64,000 bases of DNA from Gnetum montanum. Taxonomy: Eukaryota; Streptophyta; Gnetopsida; Gnetales; Gnetaceae. Made by a program: the position numbers and the translations under genes. Under the pieces are notes generated by a model. It was not told the DNA's origin. It ran no database searches and saw only the letters and a list, made by a program, of their open reading frames with translations. The stretch lies in NCBI GenBank assembly GCA_015680685.1, contig MNCI01028403.1, forward strand, positions 794,295 to 858,294. Direction: 5' to 3'. Shown piece after piece: positions 1 to 10,545 of the stretch; the first letter of the stretch is position 1; the number at the start of each line of letters is the position of its first letter.

Positions 1-99
1 CAAACATTAGCAATCAACATGAAAACAATTCATACCATTAGTCTGAATACTTATTGGGTGACAAACTTACAGGGTGGATAACACACACAAAAACTGAAA

Positions 100-290
100 T
101 AGTATAACGATGTTGTAAAACAAAAATAAGGAAAGTTAAAGAAATTTGTTAAACAAAGAGAAGAAAAGTTAAAGAAATTTGTAAAAAAAAAAACAAGAAA
201 AGTTAAAGAAATGTGTAAAAAAAAAATGTGTAAAAAAAAATCATGTAAAACAAAAACGTGTAAAACAAAAACTTAAAAGAATTGAGGGCC
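100..290 (-). repeat. T-rich tandem tract downstream of the coding region of copy A
   Basis: On the plus strand this is a degenerate tandem of units like GTGTAAAACAAAAA; on the element's coding strand it is T-rich. Equivalent tracts occur at the same place in B (about 9090-9180), C (23790-23890), D (44090-44310) and H (31220-31330), so it is a family feature rather than a random microsatellite. Confidence 0.7.
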
Positions 291-314
291 CCATATGGTT
301 AGCATAGGTGGCCA

Positions 315-330
315 TCTCCCCCATGACTGA
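315..330 (-). promoter_or_regulatory. PPT-like motif 1 of copy A
   Basis: The minus strand reads AGTCATGGGGGAGATGG, a short purine run with the same AGTCATGGGGG core as the true polypurine tract next to the 3' LTRs of D and H. It lies just after the position where integrase ends in complete copies. A role as an internal plus-strand priming site is an inference. Confidence 0.5.
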
Positions 331-359
331 GTTGTAAGGGAGAGATCCAAAATAATGAG

Positions 360-372
360 AACCTGTTTGAAT
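360..372 (-). other. Deletion junction removing RT-RNaseH-IN in copy A
   Basis: Sequence matching the post-integrase region of copy B (9221-9260) changes here, within about 10 bp, to sequence matching the PR-RT linker of B (near 11490-11530). The same join is found in copy D near 44385-44395. Confidence 0.75.
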
Positions 373-664
373 TTTGTAAAAGTTCCCAACTTCTCCCAAT
401 TGATAATCTTAGATTGAGGGATGGAAGTTGGTGATGCTCATATTCCAAGGTGTATATGCCTTCATTGTTGGTATGGGTTGTCTCCTCAATTCATTCCATG
501 CATATTTTTCAGTTGCTCTTTCTAGTAGTTGTCACCCACGGGGTGTCTACTACTTTTTGTGTGGTTGCTACATACAAGCATCTTTGCTGCAAAGTTTCAA
601 GGGCACACTTGTTACATGGAGGCATTTCCTCCATGTCATCACCTGATGAATTACTGTATGTGAT

Positions 665-1290
665 TCATGGAACTTTCCTCTTCTTGAACTTTCCATAAAT
701 GTTTATCTTAGAGATTTCCAAGGAAAGATCGCAGATCCTAAGGCATGCATCTACTATACTTAGCCATGTAATTCCCATTATAATTGGGAAGTCCCCTTTG
801 TTGTTGTTCACTTCAATCACCAAGAAATCAGCTGGGTAGGACCAACCACACATAGTGGTAATGAATTCCTCCACCAATCCCAAGGGAATGGTGATGGGCT
901 GGTCTACCAACTCTAGTTGAATGTTGCTCTTCTTGAGTGTAGGTAGGTTCCAAGCATGATACATCTCTTGTGAAATTAAGTTAACTTTGGAACCTGAGTC
1001 AAGAAGAGGCCTATGTGGTTCATTTCCAGTGACTTGAAGGTAAATTAAGGGACTCCCAGGATCAGTTACTTTCCTGGGAAGGTGGCCTACCTTGATCCAA
1101 TTAGTTACGGTATGCGTTAACATAACCATATGCGTAAATCTCTGTTGGAATGAAGGGTGCTCCGAAGTGTTATATGGTGGAGGAGTGGTTATGGACTCAA
1201 CCACTTGTTGTTGCGAGAGTTTGTCTAGGCTTTTGGTTCTGAAGAAGGGTCTTCTCCTTTTACACTTGTCAAAACCAATAGCAGGTTAAA
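665..1290 (-). pseudogene. Retropepsin-like protease region of copy A
   Basis: Aspartic protease of the Pol polyprotein, which would cleave Gag-Pol during particle maturation. An open stretch of about 179 codons contains the active-site signature LLDSGSKVNLIS, followed by the family-typical block WNLPTLKKSNIQLELVDQ and GDFPIIMGITWLSIVD. The Asp-Ser-Gly triad is intact here, unlike in B, C, D, G and I. The region upstream (1205-1290) links to gag and is interrupted by stops. Downstream it runs into the PR-RT linker (430-660) and then the deletion junction, so no RT follows. Confidence 0.8.
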
Positions 1291-1379
1291 TATTTACAGC
1301 TCTCACAGCGTGACGTTGCTACAGTTGAGAAGGAAGTTCGCCTTGCATTGTTGGAGTAGGAGGTGTTACTGGAACTACT

Positions 1380-3639
1380 ACTAGTGGAAGAGGTGCGGAT
1401 AGATTAGGAGGATGGTGTGGTATGGAGTATTTTCTGGAGAAGAAGGAGTCCTTATAAAGTACTCCCAAACTTGGTAGTGACGGTGGGGAGTTCTGTGACT
1501 TGTAGAGTCACTTGGAGAGATTGGCTGCTGCACATAATATCCATAAGGATCAGGTTGCCAGTAAGGGTATTGATGTGTTGGCAATGGCATCCCCCATGAC
1601 TATGGGTATTGCCACTACTGATGCTATCTGATGGGTTGTGGGGGAGTTCCACTTGGATAGTACATTAAGGGTTGGTGGAACTGCTTTGGGTTATCTTGGG
1701 GATAAGGTAACCTTCGGGGTGTTTGCCGTTGGTTGAGCCTTGGATTAAGTGCATACACCCCAGACTCCTGTAGATGTCAGTTGATTGAACAACATCCCTT
1801 AGGATAGTCATAATGGAAGATCTCACATCCACCATCATCGTCTGAATCCGAATCCACAACCACATCGGAGTTAGTGATTTTTCCCTTACCCTTGTTATGT
1901 GCAGGGCCTACATCTCTCCACTTTGTTTTACCTTTGTTACTACTTTGTTCTACCTTAGACTCATCTATGATTTTCAAGATAGTTTCAAGTCTAGAGTCTA
2001 AGGAACTCCATACATCATCTACCTTAGCTAATAATTCTATTGTGAGTTTTTGAATTAGAAAGGTTTTTCTATTCACCAACTCTTCAATTGGTGACTCATC
2101 CTCTTCATCAAAAAATTTTACTACCCTCTTTTGAAGAGAGTGATGACGGTTATACTCTTCCACACTTTCTCTTTTTCGTAGCTCACCTTCTTCATTTGCT
2201 ACTTGCTCCAACAAGCTATGAACTTCATGGGCTCTAAGTTTTGATAATCGCCCTTGGGCATATGTCCCAAGGGTTTTTCTAGTCTCATGCCTTAGCCCAT
2301 CTATGATGTGGTGGAGTTGATCCCATTGAGCGTATCCATGGCCTGGGAAATGATGTAACAATGTGTAGTAACGAGCCATGGAAGAATCCAAGGGTTTGTG
2401 ATTTCCTTGCTTCCATCCTTGGATCTGCTTACGCAAATTGGACACTCTAGAGTACGTTTGATACTTATTGTTGAATAGTTCTAATATGGTACTCCACCTC
2501 CTAATGGTTTCTAGTTCTAAGGACCGGTACCAACTCTCTTCTTCCTTAGTGAGTGTCCTTAGGAATAACTTAAGCTTTTGCCACTTGTTCTCAATTTTCT
2601 GCAAGGCGTAGGCATTGTGGAATGCCTGTAAATGATGTTGTGGATCGATGTTGTATCCCCCTTCAAATTGTGGGATGTTGTTCATGTCTAAGCGTTTGAT
2701 CCGACTATCTTTTAAATGCCTTGATGAAATTCTCACTACCTCCATTATGTCAAGCATACTTCAGGTTGCAAGTAGGGGCTCATCATGATCATCTCTTTCA
2801 TGACGCCTATGATGTCTTCATTATTCCCTACTCTCCCTTCGTTCATGCCCTTGTCCTCTCTCTCGACTCTCTCATCGAGGTTTTTCTTTTGCCATACTTT
2901 TATCCTATCCATTATGCTCTTGATTGCATCTTGATGTGGAAGGAGAGGGTGAATGATGTGGAGAAGGAGAAGAAGAAGGAGAACCATCACCATGGCAATG
3001 TTTCCTACCTTCTCTTTGGCTGCTTCAGCCCCGATCGTGGTGATGATCTGAGTGCCCATCGTTAGCATGAGCTGTTGTTCCCTCTGTGAATAGTTGGTGT
3101 TCACGGGCATCAGAACTAGTGTTATGTATCATTGATCATAGGTTATGATACCCAACCTCCTCATCATCATTAGGAGGGGAAACATCTCTTGATAGAGAAC
3201 CCATTGTAATGGGTTCCTTATCTCTAGTTTCGCTAAGGATGTGCAGGTCTTTTCCCTTCAACTGTGTATGTTGACTCTCCTACTTTGCATCCCTCATACG
3301 TTGTGCTTCTGTTGGATGATAATCCGTTGTGTCAAAATCTTCCATAATGTATTTAGCATAAAGCTGAGTCAGGCCAATCTGTGCTAAGGCATGGAGAAGC
3401 ATGCTAGAGACTGATCGATCTGGAGGTAACAAGATGTTACCTTGCAAATCCCTCTAGCACATCTGTTCATCTTGATGGAGGATAAAGGTAAAGTTTGGAA
3501 TATACTCATCGAGATGAGTATATGTTACCCTATATTGTTGAGGACTTGGCTGATTTTAGCTATGTGTTTTTGATTGCCGAATGTTCTTTGTATGGTCCTT
3601 AGGTGGTGAGTTGCTCTTGTGAGAAGAAGAAGAAGACAT
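1380..3639 (-). pseudogene. Gag of copy A (retrotransposon capsid protein, broken)
   Basis: Structural protein that packages element RNA. The start codon at 3639-3637 begins MSSSSSHKSNSPP, matching the Gag starts of B, C and D. An N-terminal segment ('THLDEYIPNFTFILH', about 3480-3540) is followed by a low-complexity Ser/His/Arg-rich linker. The longest open part, 2757-1777 (326 codons), holds the retrotransposon Gag domain with LFLRTLTKEEESWYRSLELE and the YTLLHHFPGHGYAQWDQLHH block. A degenerate zinc-knuckle remnant follows at about 1790-1828 (CEIFHYDYPKGCC). Stops and frameshifts lie in the N-terminal linker and after 1777. It is far better preserved than the Gag of G or H. Confidence 0.85.
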
Positions 3640-3764
3640 GGTGTCTTGTAGGTGTGCTGATTACCGTTATAAAATTTTTCTTATGATTAACCCTAAGGTT
3701 TGTTTAAGCTCCCAATGAGGTGAATAATATCCTCTTATGTCCTACTTAGTGCACAAACACTTAG

Positions 3765-3782
3765 TCCTCGGCAATGGCGCCA
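3765..3782 (-). promoter_or_regulatory. Primer binding site of copy A (tRNA-Asp)
   Basis: The minus strand reads TGGCGCCATTGCCGAGGA one base after the 5' LTR. It matches the complement of the 3' end of plant tRNA-Asp (TGGCGCCGTTGCCGGGGA) at 16 of 18 positions. tRNA-Asp priming is typical of Athila-type elements. Confidence 0.85.
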
Positions 3783-3783
3783 A

Positions 3784-4730
3784 TGATGAGTGGCGAGGTA
3801 CCTCTACACTCAACCATATGAAATGAGCGTAGCAAGCGAGATCCAGTCGAACTTCGCAGACTAAATGCCTATGTGCTTCATGGAACACTTAAGGTTAATC
3901 ATTTGTTGTCTTCCCAGACTTACTTGTAGTTGTCACAGTGTATGGTTAAGTAAGTCCAAGGTATATGATTTTTATATTCTTTTTATGTTTTTCTCCTATG
4001 ATATGAGGTGAAGGGTTGAGAAACTAACTAACTCTAACTAATGTCCTAAGTCTAAATTAACTAGCATCAGAATTCGATCCCACTTATCATCCACACCCTA
4101 AACTATGCAACCACGGCTACCAAACGCTAATCGTTACTGGGATCACCATGCATAACGCACATGCTCGAAGTCGTCGTACTAAAGCACTTAACTAGCCTAA
4201 ACGTAATGAGCAGTTGATTCCTTGACTAGCTGTACACATTCATAGATGCTCGTAATCAAGTTGTACTCATTCCACATTCTAGGAGTTGAGGGTGAGAGAA
4301 TCTAATCATGATGAGCAACCGATTCTTGACTAGCCGTACACATTCGTAGATGCTCGTAATCAAGTCGTACTCATACCACGCTACTGTAGGTAATAAATAA
4401 CAAGTAAGAAATAATAGGTAATAAATCCTATTCCATGCACTACAAGGTTTATCCACAAAGCTCATATTTATTGTCATAGACAACTTGCGTTCAGGTATAA
4501 AGCTACTCGAATAAAGATCCGTTCACTTGGGGACTCCTACTGTGGGCACATGACAATTTAATCTATCTCTGGAGTGATCAAACTGCCATAGCTTAACTAC
4601 TTCTAGATCCAGATGGGAAATAAGGGAAGTGACACCTCTTATTTATAGATTTGGCAGTAGACCGCGATATCGTGTACGTGATATCGCATGGGATGCGATA
4701 TCGCGATGGCCGCGATCTCGCGTCTCATCA
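3784..4730 (-). repeat. 5' LTR of copy A
   Basis: About 947 bp, starting TGATGAG and ending CTCATCA as read on the plus strand. The U3 tip (about 4660-4730) carries repeated palindromic GATATCGC-type motifs. A TATA box and an AATAAA-containing block (about 4436-4480) shared with the other LTRs lie inside. The right flank is ATGAT followed by copy G LTR sequence. Confidence 0.9.
4635..4647 (-). promoter_or_regulatory. LTR TATA box, copy A
   Basis: The minus strand reads TATAAATAAGAGG, the same TATAAATAAGAG context as in the LTRs of D and H. It is expected to set the start of the genomic RNA. Confidence 0.65.
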
Positions 4731-5343
4731 ATGATAAAATTGATTATGATTATAAGTTTAAGTGTAGTGAAAATGCAAACTATTTTATCTTATTGGTAAT
4801 AAGTATTCATTCATGGTTTTTTTACATGTCGGGCTAATGCAACTGTTATTGGAATTACCAGGTAAATTCACTACTGAGTGAATCAAGTGAAGTCACTACT
4901 CAATTATCAAAGAGTTATAATTTATGCTCAAAACTAGTCATACATATTCCACCTTACTAAGAGACATTGGAAAAGTAAAGGACTTCTTAAAAATAATTAA
5001 CTAAATAAAAGTAAACATGATGAAAAGTAAAATTATGCTAAGTGAATTGTTGTAATGATGAAAGACAATCTTGATCTTTATTTTCATTCTTGAATTGTAC
5101 CTAGGAACAATCCACTCGAATAAAGATTCTGTACTACTATAATTGACCACATTGCAGGTATTCATAGTAACTCTAGTTCATGAAAAAAAACTACAAGAAT
5201 TTTGCTAAGTTTTGGAAAAATGTTTTTATTTCAATGAGATAGCGGGTTGGTATTTATAAGCATGATCATGGCCTACTACATTGTATCTACAATGACATAT
5301 GTAGGGCTACAATATGATAAGCTTACATAGAAAGGTTTTGACA
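4731..5343 (-). repeat. 3' LTR of copy G (partial, split by copy A)
   Basis: About 613 bp matching 56190-56759 with many substitutions. It holds TATAAATA on the minus strand at 5251-5258 and ends next to the PPT. The U5 side has been pushed out of the window by copy A. Confidence 0.8.
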
Positions 5344-5357
5344 TAACCCCATGATTG
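5344..5357 (-). promoter_or_regulatory. Polypurine tract of copy G
   Basis: The minus strand reads AATCATGGGGTTA directly before the LTR start (TGTCAAAACC). It corresponds to the AGTCATGGGGGTA tract of D and H and would prime plus-strand DNA synthesis. Confidence 0.65.
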
Positions 5358-5589
5358 ACCAAAAACTCATCTTCAAGTTAAAAAAAAGGAGGATAGATTT
5401 CTTTACAAATTTCATGGTCATGTATAGACTTTGACATTATTAATTATATACATAAATGACTCTACTATGAATGCCACATTGTGGTTTGAGTGATGTTTAC
5501 AAAATTATCATGCAAGGCATGATTTACACATATAACAAAAATATATCAAAACAAAACAAAATAAAACATCAAAGCTTGATGTACTTTTT
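5358..5589. other. 3' noncoding part of copy G
   Basis: AT-rich sequence between the end of ORF3 and the PPT, including a run of AAAACAAAAC-type repeats near 5540-5570. No readable protein was found. Confidence 0.5.
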
Positions 5590-6329
5590 ATGTTCCAGGT
5601 AGTGGTGGCTCCTACATTAGCTTCTTTCCTTTATCATCAAGTCTTTGAAACTAATAATTTTTGTGTAGCTCTTAAAGCTTTTCTTCTTCTGACCTAAGAT
5701 CATGTATCATGTAGACAAATTCAATAATAGTTGATGGATTTAGTACTTCCCAAGAAAACAATAACTATGGGTGCATTTTATTGGCTTTCATGTATCATGC
5801 TATAAACTACCTCTTTTTTTTTCAAAGCTCCTAGCTATTTTCCTTAGTTTTTAGTAATAAGACATTCTTCTAGCCAATCTTGCTACTACATCCTTTTAAT
5901 CCTAGTAGCTATCTTTGAATACTTCTAGCTTGGAGTTTGCTATGTGGAGCTTCTATTATGAATCCTTTCTATCTAGAAAATTCTTCTCCTACATTTCATA
6001 ATTGTGATCACTTGATACTCTAGCTCCATTATAGATTTACTAACCCCATGTTCTCTATCTAATTTTTAGTCTACAAGTCTTTGTTCTTGATTTTAGCTTA
6101 GTGTACATGGGAAAGACTATCCAAGATGGGTTGTCAATCAAGTATTTTTGTTGTGATGGAATTGATTTTGGCTCTAGCCATCTGGATCTCCTTGTTAATC
6201 TTCTTGTACATTCCCACATGATTTCTGACATGCACTTTTAGCCATTCATGCTTGTTGGTCTTATTTTACCACTTAATGATCTTGATGGCTGATTTCTAGC
6301 ATATAACATGAACTTCTTCCATGGATAAG
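5590..6329 (-). pseudogene. ORF3 of copy G, C-terminal part (split by copy B)
   Basis: Continues the reading of 15760-17681 after removal of copy B. The minus strand reads MEEVHVIC, then a Lys/Asn-rich stretch including EIQMARAKINSITTKI. It aligns with C's ORF3 (19610-19880): MEEVHALH and the block IQVVKAKVNETI occupy the same spacing. Several stops interrupt it. Residue content suggests coiled coil. I do not recognise the family; no transmembrane segment is apparent in the readable pieces. Confidence 0.6.
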
Positions 6330-7276
6330 TGATGAGCGATGAGGTACCCCTATGCTCAACCATACAAATACGAGCATTTCACGCATGATCCGGGCGAATT
6401 TCAAGGACTAAGTGCTTATGTGCCCTCATGGAACAAGGATGGGTTGGTTGATCATTGTCTTCCCAAACTTACTTGTATGTCACGATTGTATGGTTAAGTA
6501 AGTTTGAGGCATATGATTTTTATAGCTTTTATGTTTTTATGTCATGCTACTAATAAGGGAGGAGAGAGATAACTAAGTGACTAGTTTAACTTAACTGATA
6601 ATTAACTAGGATTTAACTAATCCTAACTCCAGTATCCATTCTCACTTGATGTACACATCTTGAACTAGTGCAACACCATTAGGATTACTAAATGCTAATT
6701 GTTACTAGGTTACCAAGTGTTACACGCATGCTCGAAGTGATTGTATTGAGTGTAATTTAACGATTTTTTGAATTGATCAAAATGAATTGCTATGCTAATA
6801 ACATAAATGTAAAGTGCATAAAATAAAATAAAATAAAATAAATGCATACGAAAATAAAATAAAATAAATGTGTAAGAAAAAAAATCTCAAGTGCTACAAG
6901 AATGAATCAAAGACCTCATCTTTATTACCATACACAAGGTGTGCTTAGGTAGACAATGCTCAAATAAAGATCCATCCACACTTTGACCACCTTCTATGGG
7001 CACTTGGAAACTACTCTAACTTCCAAATAGACTACAAGAGTTTCACTACTTGACTAATACAAGACTTCTTTTTTGAATCCTTCTTCTAAATTACTCCTTA
7101 TTGTGCACCTAGGCACTATATTTATAGGCCCAGAAGTAACCTGGGAATAACCACTCTAATAATAACCACTCTAATAATTAGAGTAGCTGCTCTAATAATT
7201 AGAGTAACTACTCTAATAATAACCACTCTAATAATTAGAGTAACCACTCTAGTTATTAGAGTAACCACTCTCATCA
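6330..7276 (-). repeat. 3' LTR of copy B
   Basis: 947 bp, TGATGAG...CTCATCA on the plus strand. The U3 tip (about 7140-7276) is an array of near-palindromes such as ACTCTAATAATTAGAGT, quite different from the GATATC arrays of A, D and H. TATA box at 7117-7126. Confidence 0.9.
7117..7126 (-). promoter_or_regulatory. LTR TATA box, copy B 3' LTR
   Basis: The minus strand reads TATAAATATA upstream of the AATAAAGATGAG block, at the same relative place as in the 5' LTR copy (15571-15580). Confidence 0.6.
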
Positions 7277-7290
7277 TACCCCTATGACTA
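7277..7290 (-). promoter_or_regulatory. Polypurine tract of copy B
   Basis: The minus strand reads TAGTCATAGGGGTA immediately before the LTR start TGATGAGAGTGG. Confidence 0.75.
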
Positions 7291-7453
7291 AATGAAAACT
7301 TGCCGTCGAGTTCCTTACAAAATATTGGAAAAGTATGGGATTATTGACTAATTGACAACTAACGGTTGAATGGGATGACAGACTCAACATGCCTAGTGAA
7401 TGGATCAATAAGCATATTACAACATTAGTGTTCATGACCATTGTGGTGAACAC

Positions 7454-7684
7454 TCATACATAAATAACATCCAAGCGTTTATTTGGTAGCTTGTAGAGAA
7501 AGAGGGAAAGAAAATGAAGTGTGTTGCTGCCAATGCTAAGATTGCACCATCCATTGTTTATCCATAGCCACGCCACCAGACTTGCTTCTTTCGTAAATGC
7601 TCTAGTTTCGGTCCATCCTAAGTGCTTCCTCCAAGCCCAGTCCATTATTTGTATGATCACCATCTGCACACACAAAACAGTCAC
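7454..7684 (-). CDS. Small conserved Trp-rich ORF between PPT motifs 2 and 3 (copy B)
   Basis: 76 codons open, with MDWAWRKHLGW at about codon 14. The same ORF occurs in copy D (42528-42764; MDWIWREHLEW) at the same place and frame, with shared NL(S/G)IGS near the middle and a hydrophobic tail (LHFLSLFLYKL versus LLFSYLFSL). H holds an eroded version at about 32700-32900. Just upstream the strand reads TGTGTGTGCAG before ATG, like a splice acceptor. Whether it is translated is unknown. It occupies the region where C and G have ORF3. Confidence 0.4.
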   Translation of the reverse strand: MTVLCVQMVIIQIMDWAWRKHLGWTETRAFTKEASLVAWLWINNGWCNLSIGSNTLHFLSLFLYKLPNKRLDVIYV

Positions 7685-7860
7685 AAATGAGCAAGGATAG
7701 ATAATCCATAATGTAGTTGATACCTTGCCTCAATATGAATTACATTGGCTGAGTTGTGGTTATGGTAAAAACTGGTTTGGAGATTTATCACTGACAACTA
7801 CCCAAGGTGTAGGGCTAGGTAATTAGTAAAATGGAAAAAATTGAAAAATTTATGCCAAAG

Positions 7861-7873
7861 CCCCCATAACTAA
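7861..7873 (-). promoter_or_regulatory. PPT-like motif 2 of copy B
   Basis: The minus strand reads TTAGTTATGGGGG, matching motif 2 in D (42915-42927), H (32510-32526), C and G. Confidence 0.5.
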
Positions 7874-7879
7874 GAGCAA

Positions 7880-9215
7880 ACCTCCATTAGCTATAAGATG
7901 GAAAAACATGAGGAACAAGAAAGATGAAAAATATCTACGAAAACACCAATAAAATGGATGTCATGGATAGGGATGAAACAAGAAATGATTGATTGCATGA
8001 AATGTTTATGAAAAAGAAGTTAACAATTGCACCAAAAAGAAATGCCAGTGGGTCCTCCCCAAAGCAGGCTCATGCCCTTTATGCCCTGACAAACCCACAC
8101 ACCAAAGAGTCCATAGGCTCTAGGAATGTCATTTGGAAGCAAGAGATAAAAGCTTACCCATAAGAATTCACCAAAGAAAAAAAATGCATCAACCTAGAAT
8201 AGACTAATGATAAAATTCACAATGAGGTGGAAAATGGGAAGAAAGATGGAGAGGAGAGAATGGAATGGAATCCCAAGAACAAGATTGTGTAAATCCCCTT
8301 GCATATTTCATGGTTAAGATGACTGAGTCGAACTTCATCCCAAATCCAAACTCAAACAAACCACATTCAGTGACCTCGCATTAATACACCTAGCCAATTC
8401 ATCCTCTTGAAGCAACAATAATGCCTTCACAAAGAGTGACCACTATTTCGAGGAGAGCGAGATGGAGAAGCAAGAAGTGAGAAAGGGCCTTACTTAGAGG
8501 GAACCTTTAGGCATGGGTAACATGCCTTTCCAGTTTCATAACCAGTGCTTGTAGCCCTTTTATTTTGTCTAAGGGGTGTGCTTTGAATTTCCATGTTGTT
8601 GTTGTTTTTCTTTTTTCTTTTTTTTTTTTGCAAGATAACCACACCATGCAAAGACTCATTTTTATTCACTCAACTTCCTAATTTTTAAACAATTTTAGAA
8701 TGGTGGAAAACCCAAGAAAATGCATCCAAGAACCCAAGAGAATGGCTAGAAAAAATGCATCGAATCCCCTTGAAGTCACACCCATTTCATCCTTTGAGTC
8801 TTTCCTTGGTTTGAAAAGTACCCAGTCACCAATTCATTAACAAGTTTACTTAGAAAAAGGGACTGTACAGTTCCAAGCTAAAGGAAACCATAGAGTTGTA
8901 TGGATGAGTGGATGGCGTGGACTCATTTCCTATTTTAGCAAAAGAACCATACCTTAATATTAGCATCATAATTCATAGGTAAAAACAAAATATTAGCAAT
9001 CAATATGATATATTCAATCCACCATCATGAGCAATTATTGGATGATGAATAAAATGAATCAAGAAAACAAAGAAATATTTAAAGTATGAATGATGGTATA
9101 AAACAAAAATAAGAAAAGTTGAAAGAATGTGTAATACAGAAAATGTGGCAAATAAAAATATGTAAAACAAAAATTCAAAAAAAAAACTGAGGGTCTAGAA
9201 TGGTTAGCATAGGTG
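7880..9215 (-). other. Long 3' noncoding region of copy B
   Basis: No long reading frame is seen. It is collinear with H 31190-32500 and D 42930-44340. A shared landmark is a GAGCCTGCTTTGGGGAGG block (about 8050-8075, minus strand). A T-rich tract lies at about 9090-9180. Confidence 0.6.
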
Positions 9216-9220
9216 GCCAT

Positions 9221-9236
9221 CTCCCCCATGACTAAG
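9221..9236 (-). promoter_or_regulatory. PPT-like motif 1 of copy B
   Basis: The minus strand reads TTAGTCATGGGGGAG just after the end of integrase. Confidence 0.5.
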
Positions 9237-9319
9237 GTGGAAGGAGGAGATCTGAAATAGTGAGCAAGGTTGTCCATAAATAGAGGTAGCATGTGTACTA
9301 GCTATCCTAAGTTCATGGA

Positions 9320-10440
9320 AAGGTTTGGTTTGTTGTATGTTGACCAACAGTTTCTTGTCTAGGCTCTTAGGTTTGTATATTGTCATGGCCCTTGAAGGAA
9401 AAGTTGCGTAAATAATATAAGGTCCTTCCCACAGTGTTTGAAATTTAGTACACTATGGCACATGTGTAGGATTCTAGTAGAGAACCTTATCTCTTGGTTG
9501 ATATTTAACTTTTCTAATCCTTAGGTTATGACATTGCTTATTGAAGGCCTTGTGCAATTCGTTAGAGGACAGGGTAGCTAATCAATTTTCATCTAGCAAG
9601 TTAAGGGTTACTAACCATTGTTTCTATGCTAGATCAAGGTCAAGCTTGAGGTCACATGCCATGAATAGTGTACAAAGCTTAGTTTGAATGAGAAGCGTTG
9701 GTAATTTACCGTACATTAACTCATAGGGAGAGTATCCTGTAGGGAGTTTTCATATGGAGCAGTATGCCCAAAGAGCATCATTTAGTTTAGTGCTTCAGTA
9801 TTGCCTAAACTTGCTAATGGTTCTTGTCAATATCTTTGTAATCTCCCTATTGGTGACTTTAGGTTGATCATTTGCTTGGGGGTGATATGGTGTAGTCAAT
9901 TTATGCTCAACCCCTAAGTGTTGCATTAATTTCTGAAAATTTGCACTTGTGAAGTGTGTACCATTATCTAAAATAAGTGCACATGACACACCAACCCTAT
10001 TTATGATTTTTTATTAAACAAATCATGCAGCTGTAGATGATGTAAAATCCTTAACAGTAGTTGCTTCAACCTAGTTTGTTAGGTAATCAATGGCAACAAT
10101 AATATAAGCTTTTCCATTGGACATTGGTGTAATTTTCCCCATAAAATCAATTCCCCCAATGTCGAAGGGTTCTAATGGTTGGATCCATTATTGTGGATCC
10201 TTCATTCTAGCAATCATTCCTCCATCACATTAAAAACACTCACAAGATTGGACAAAATGATGGGTGTCTCGAAACAATGTAGGTCAATAATATCCTGCAA
10301 GCATGATCTTAATGGCCATTCATCTCCCAGTGTAATGACCCTTAGTGTCTTGGAGAACTCACAGTTGATCTATATTAGGAACACACCATCAAACTAAGCC
10401 ATCAGGACATACTTTGTAAAGTTGCCCATTGATCTCCATA
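9320..10440 (-). pseudogene. Integrase region of copy B
   Basis: The integrase would insert element cDNA into the genome. A decayed N-terminal zinc-binding part lies near 10200-10440. The first catalytic Asp is readable in AIDYLTN (about 10080-10100), the second in LILDNGTHF within the 64-codon open stretch 9989-9795. Exactly 36 residues after that Asp, where Glu is expected (D-x35-E), the codon is AAA (Lys, 9858-9860), followed by VTNREI. The C-terminal part runs to about 9320 with stops. No chromodomain is seen. Confidence 0.8.
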
Positions 10441-10529
10441 AAGCACTTGGCTTGGTGAAGAAACTATTATTTCTTCTTAAGGTTTAACTTTTGTGGTGTT
10501 TGTTGGATGAGGAGATAGGTAAGAATGCT

Positions 10530-10545
10530 ACTATACTAGTTTGTC
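10530..10545 (-). other. RNase H deletion point in copy B
   Basis: Sequence matching copy C near 35110 jumps here to sequence matching C near 35725. About 610 bp holding RNase H and its link to RT are missing. Confidence 0.65.

Larger units (their letters stand above)
1..4730 (-). mobile_element. Copy A: non-autonomous Athila-like LTR element (gag-PR only), cut by window edge
   Basis: Minus-strand element read from its 5' LTR (3784-4730) through PBS, gag and protease, then directly into the sequence that normally follows integrase. RT, RNase H and integrase are absent, with a junction near 365. The 3' noncoding part and 3' LTR lie beyond the left edge. It sits inside the 3' LTR of copy G, whose sequence resumes at 4731. 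It closely resembles copy D in LTR, gag and deletion junction. Class and orientation are clear; the missing end prevents a target-site-duplication (TSD) test. Confidence 0.85.

Noticed and set aside
2721-3065. Plus-strand open frame opposite gag of copy A
   Set aside because: It is antisense to a well-supported Gag region and has no match in other copies in that strand.
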